DNA from: Thermothelomyces thermophilus ATCC 42464
Lineage: Eukaryota; Ascomycota; Sordariomycetes; Sordariales; Chaetomiaceae
Length of the DNA: 64,000 nt
Direction of reading: 5' to 3'
Assembly: GCF_000226095.1 (NCBI RefSeq)
Contig: NC_016472.1
Span: forward strand, 6,262,001-6,326,000
Within the stretch, counting starts at the first letter, position 1. The number at the start of each line of letters is the position of its first letter. Positions 60,496 through 64,000 of this stretch are shown one piece after another. The notes under the pieces are model-generated. The model did not search any database, had not been told where the DNA came from, and worked only from the letters and a program-made list of their open reading frames with translations. The position numbers were made by a program, and so were the translations under genes.

Positions 60496-63400
60496 TACAA
60501 ACTTATTATTAATTATTAGTGTTTGGGTGCGTGGGCTCGATTTCGTCCGAATTCCATGTCCAATCCGTGCATGAACTGTCGATCCACGCGTTAATTAATA
60601 TACCGTATATCTAAGTACTATTTCATACTGCTATAGGTGTATACCTATCATGTATGTACAGGGTTGCACAATCCGTTAAGCAGCGAGGTAATGCTGATAA
60701 TCAGATATGCTCGCTCACATCAACTCCGTAGGAACCTCGCGACTATGTAGGTATCTGGGTAGCTAATGCTATGGATCTAGCCCTCTCTGAGGGAACTCGA
60801 AAGAGACGTGGATTCGGACTGGGCTGCTCTCTAGAATAATCACCTCGCACCCGCTGTGATTGTTGGAGATCTCATAAACTTGTGCCTTTTTTTTAACCCT
60901 CGCTTCATTCCGTCCCCATTAATAGGCAAAAGCGGCTATCTCCAAGAGACCCCGGATCAGCAGGTCGACCCATTTGGCCCCATGACTGCGTGCGCAGAGA
61001 GGACGTCTCAAGGGCGTGTCAGGCGAGCGGGATTTCGAGTCGCGTGCTTTCTCGGTCTCTTGGCCCCCATGCCATGTTTTCAACTCTCTGGTATATTAAG
61101 GCAAATCATCTCACAGATGGTGTGATTTGACAGATCATGTTGTTGCCTATCTCCCATCAATAATACCTCCCAGCGATAAATCAGGCATGGTCATGAGGTA
61201 ATGAGGTGAGAAGCAGTAGTTCATGTTGAGCCTTCCGCGACCTTCCCCCACCCCCTTCCCTCCCTTGTCTGAACATTTACCTCGAGAAAGGAGAGATCGT
61301 CGGAGACGTCCGACGGGGCTTAGCGGGCGGCAGATTTTGTTGTTTCTTTCGCGGGATGATGAGGCTCGGGCCGAGCACCCCAAATCTAAACTGATGTCTC
61401 CCCTAAACGACCCCCACGAAACATGCACACCACGAGCCAATGTTGCATACGCTAAGGCCCTCAAAATTGTTTCAAAGGCGCCCCAGTTCGTGTTTTGGCT
61501 GCCTTGCTAGGCGAGCTGGTACCAAGCACGTCCGTCTGGCCATGTTCGGAATTTGGGGGTTAATTACGGATAGCTACTTACCTATCTGATGTGAACGTCT
61601 CCAGCACAGACTTTCCTAAATTGGCTGGCTGCCTGCCACGCGGTTGGCGGCGTGTAGATCTCCGCCGCCTGTGCTCACTGACGTCTCTCGGTCAACAGGC
61701 TCTCATGATATGTCTTGCGCAAAGCTTGTCTCCGGCAACTGCAGTAATTGACGCCTTGCTCGGGCGCATCTTCAGGCAAGGCTCTCCTGCCACGCCCGTG
61801 GGCAGCTCAAGACGGGATGTTTTCGTGTTCGTGACATCCTTGTTCGGCGATGATTAATTATTATCCAATCGATCCCCTCGCCAGTGGCTGTTGCACAGTA
61901 CGCTGAGGACGGGCAGACGGAAGGCAACATCTTCTCGACTCGAGCAAGCCTCTGAGAGATCTTGACGCCTTGAGGAGTGAATCAAGCCCAGATCGTGATG
62001 GTTATGCGCCGCCCTTTCACATGTGACCAGATGTCGCACACCTGCCCCTTGTTAACGACTCAATTTCAGGGAAGTTCGGAAGTGCCAGTTTGGTACACCG
62101 AGAGAAGGAATTTAAATCATGCTCCATAAGGTTCTTTTTTGCGCCTATACAGCATGCAAGTGCGTGTTTGTACGGGGTTAATAATAGGCAATGTTTGCCT
62201 TGCCCCAGCTTGGCGAGTAGGTACTGTACCTTACTGCGTATTAGTTCCGGTTGGTATGTTCCAGAATCCTGGTTCCCCGCAGTGGTTGCCTTGCGCCGCT
62301 TTTCGCCTCATAATAGGTCGCCTACCTGCCGAAGATTGCAGTGCATTCTTAAATCAGCACATCATTGGTGGCCTGGAGAGAACGTCTCAGACATAATTAC
62401 ACCATTTCTGTATTCTGAACATCTCGGTGGGTGACTTCCTTGCTCCCGAGGTCACACTACTAACATGAAGTCACGCTGCATGAACCGGCCTGTGTGTTGC
62501 TAAGGAAGCTAGCTTCTCGAGTCCTACAGTTGCTGCCTTGGTACCTAGGTATCCGTACCTTAGCTAAGTGGGTCTTCCCATAACCTATCTCGTGTATGTG
62601 TAACGACCCGGGTTCTTTCTCGCAAGACGCCAAGAGCCATTCCGAATCGTGGCTAGCCAAAGTGCTGCAGGATTTAACTAGATGCGGCTCCAAGGCTGAT
62701 CATAAACGGAACTTCGTGCAAGACCCGACCACATTCTGGGGCCCATATGCTCGTCTCTACATGTACGAAGTAATTAGCGTAGTGTAAGTCCAGAGCTCGT
62801 CCTCCATTGGGGCAAGAGGCTGTTCATGGCCGAACGTCTTCTCTCATCCTCGCTAGTGTACTTATCCGTGGAGTACGTACAAAACACCTGTCTGGTCCGC
62901 CTGATACCGGTGGCCACGGCGTTTTGTGCTATTTTCGGATACGCCCTTGAATAAATAATTATCTGATTTGAGAATGCGATTCCAATATTAATATTATCCC
63001 CCTTTTTGGACAAAGCTCAACCTCAAGCAAGGCGCCGCCCTCTCGCTTATGGAAGGACGGATACAATCGGCATCGACTCGGTCACTTGAGTCCGCCACTG
63101 GCAGCCTTGTGCTATGTGTCCTATCACACAAGGCCGCACTTCTAAACCGGCCGGCCGGCTTTGTGCATCTTTGGGCAACAGCAGTGGGGTGCCGCAGAGT
63201 TATCATTGGAGGCAAACCAGCACCCAGTAATCGGGCCTTCACCCGGCATGAAACCTCCCCCAGATCAGGGAGAGGTCAGCCCTAGACGCCCGGTGGGCGG
63301 CTCGGGAGGGAAGGAGGGGAAGGGGGGTTGGTTTTCAAGGCAACGTCACACCTTCCCCCTCCCCAACCCCCCTTCTCGTCTACCCAAAGTTCGGTCCGAG

Positions 63401-63602
63401 GTGTCCGCTGAGAAGGTTCCGGTTATTAGGTTCTGATTCGTCCGGCTTTGCCGTCAGAAACCCATGCGCGCTGTACAGAGTTTACTTCATACCGAATGAA
63501 ACCTTCATTCTGTTCACATCGGTAGGTATTGGAAAGTGGTAGGCAGGCTTGAGGGTCGATGGCTGTGCCTTTGTTAATCCTGCAGGTCCTCGCGAGCCCC
63601 GC

Positions 63603-63620
63603 GGGGGGGGGGGGGGGGGG
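63603..63620 (+). repeat. Poly-G run (18 nt)
   Basis: Eighteen consecutive G residues after GC, followed by ATTCC. Such runs vary in length and are prone to sequencing error. Confidence 0.8.
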
Positions 63621-64000
63621 ATTCCAGGGTCTGACAGCCTCGGAACTGAGAAAGTCGTGACACGGACAAAGTGCAGTTTGATGACGAGGACCTTTTCGTC
63701 CTGCAGGTGTAACAGGATAACCAGATGACGCAACCATACAGTTCCCGTACTACGTTTGAAATAGCCCCCTAGAACGCACAATAGGAACCGCGGATAGAGC
63801 GGAGTCAGCCATGGAGAGCGACGTCTCATCAGTGGCCTGGGCTCTCTTCCAATGAGGCAAGTAGAGGGAATAAAGTTTTTCTTTTCCCTTTGGCGACGGA
63901 AGTTGTCGGCCGTTGTCTCTGGCTCCAAGCCCTCCTCGGGCTCAAGCAGAACTCAGCGGACGCGGCCGCTGAGGGGTCGCTCAACAACAAGGGCTCAGAG

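Larger units (their letters stand above)
59665..64000. other. Intergenic region to the right edge, no gene supported
   Basis: Includes the 3' UTR of the Est1-type gene, a GGACC/CTAGT tandem repeat (60434-60495) and a G18 run (63603-63620). Open frames are short and unsupported. The last 100 bp at the edge are GC-rich, and the minus strand near 63,840-63,960 has a charged open stretch that might be the end of a gene running in from the right. Confidence 0.4.

Noticed and set aside
39982-64000. tRNA genes, CRISPR arrays, bacterial-type promoters
   Set aside because: No tRNA-like T-loop with pairing arms found by eye, and the organism is a fungus with no repeat-spacer arrays present.

Overview
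The window comes from a filamentous ascomycete, most likely Sordariomycetes and perhaps Chaetomiaceae. Two blocks differ sharply. Positions 1 to about 39,730 are AT-rich, gene-free and built of LTR retrotransposons damaged by repeat-induced point mutation (RIP): nearly every in-frame stop is a TAG or TAA explainable from CAG, CAA or TGG, and many Cys codons read as Tyr. From about 39,730 to 64,000 the DNA is GC-rich and carries spliced fungal genes with short introns.

The left block is a nested pile. Four essentially full-length Ty3/Gypsy chromodomain elements are present: A (805-8853, +), B (10771-18261, -), C (20050-27606, +) and D (30329-37955, -). A fifth, E (-), is truncated at 8854 and split by B and C; its 5' LTR ends at 29125. 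D sits inside a Copia element (29401-38598, +). Target-site duplications prove the insertions: ACTGT for B, TTTTA for C, TATAC/TATAT for D, and TATAT for a solo LTR inside A's 5' LTR. C is the least mutated. The four elements share an exactly 2,262-nt gag, a gag-pol junction with a conserved hairpin in which pol lies in the -1 frame, and a pol with protease, RT, RNase H, integrase and a chromodomain.

The main discovery candidate is a gene on the strand opposite pol, between the chromodomain and the 3' LTR, in all four elements. It has two exons joined by a 47-51 nt phase-1 intron at the same place. It encodes a cluster with the spacing of a Zn(II)2Cys6 (Gal4-type) domain in B and C, followed by a coiled-coil-like segment. 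All copies are broken by RIP.

The right block holds, in order: a small unrecognised two-exon gene (-), a five-exon fungal rhodopsin-fold/PTH11-like membrane protein (-), a 3CxxC zinc-finger protein (+), a three-exon Osh1/Osh2-type oxysterol-binding protein (ANK-PH-FFAT-ORD, +) and a three-exon Est1/SMG-type protein with an N-terminal zinc finger (+). These look like unrelated housekeeping or accessory genes, not a cluster. The 7.6 kb gap between the last two contains two solo LTRs in opposite orientation, each with a perfect 5-bp duplication. About 4.3 kb at the right edge has no gene I can support.
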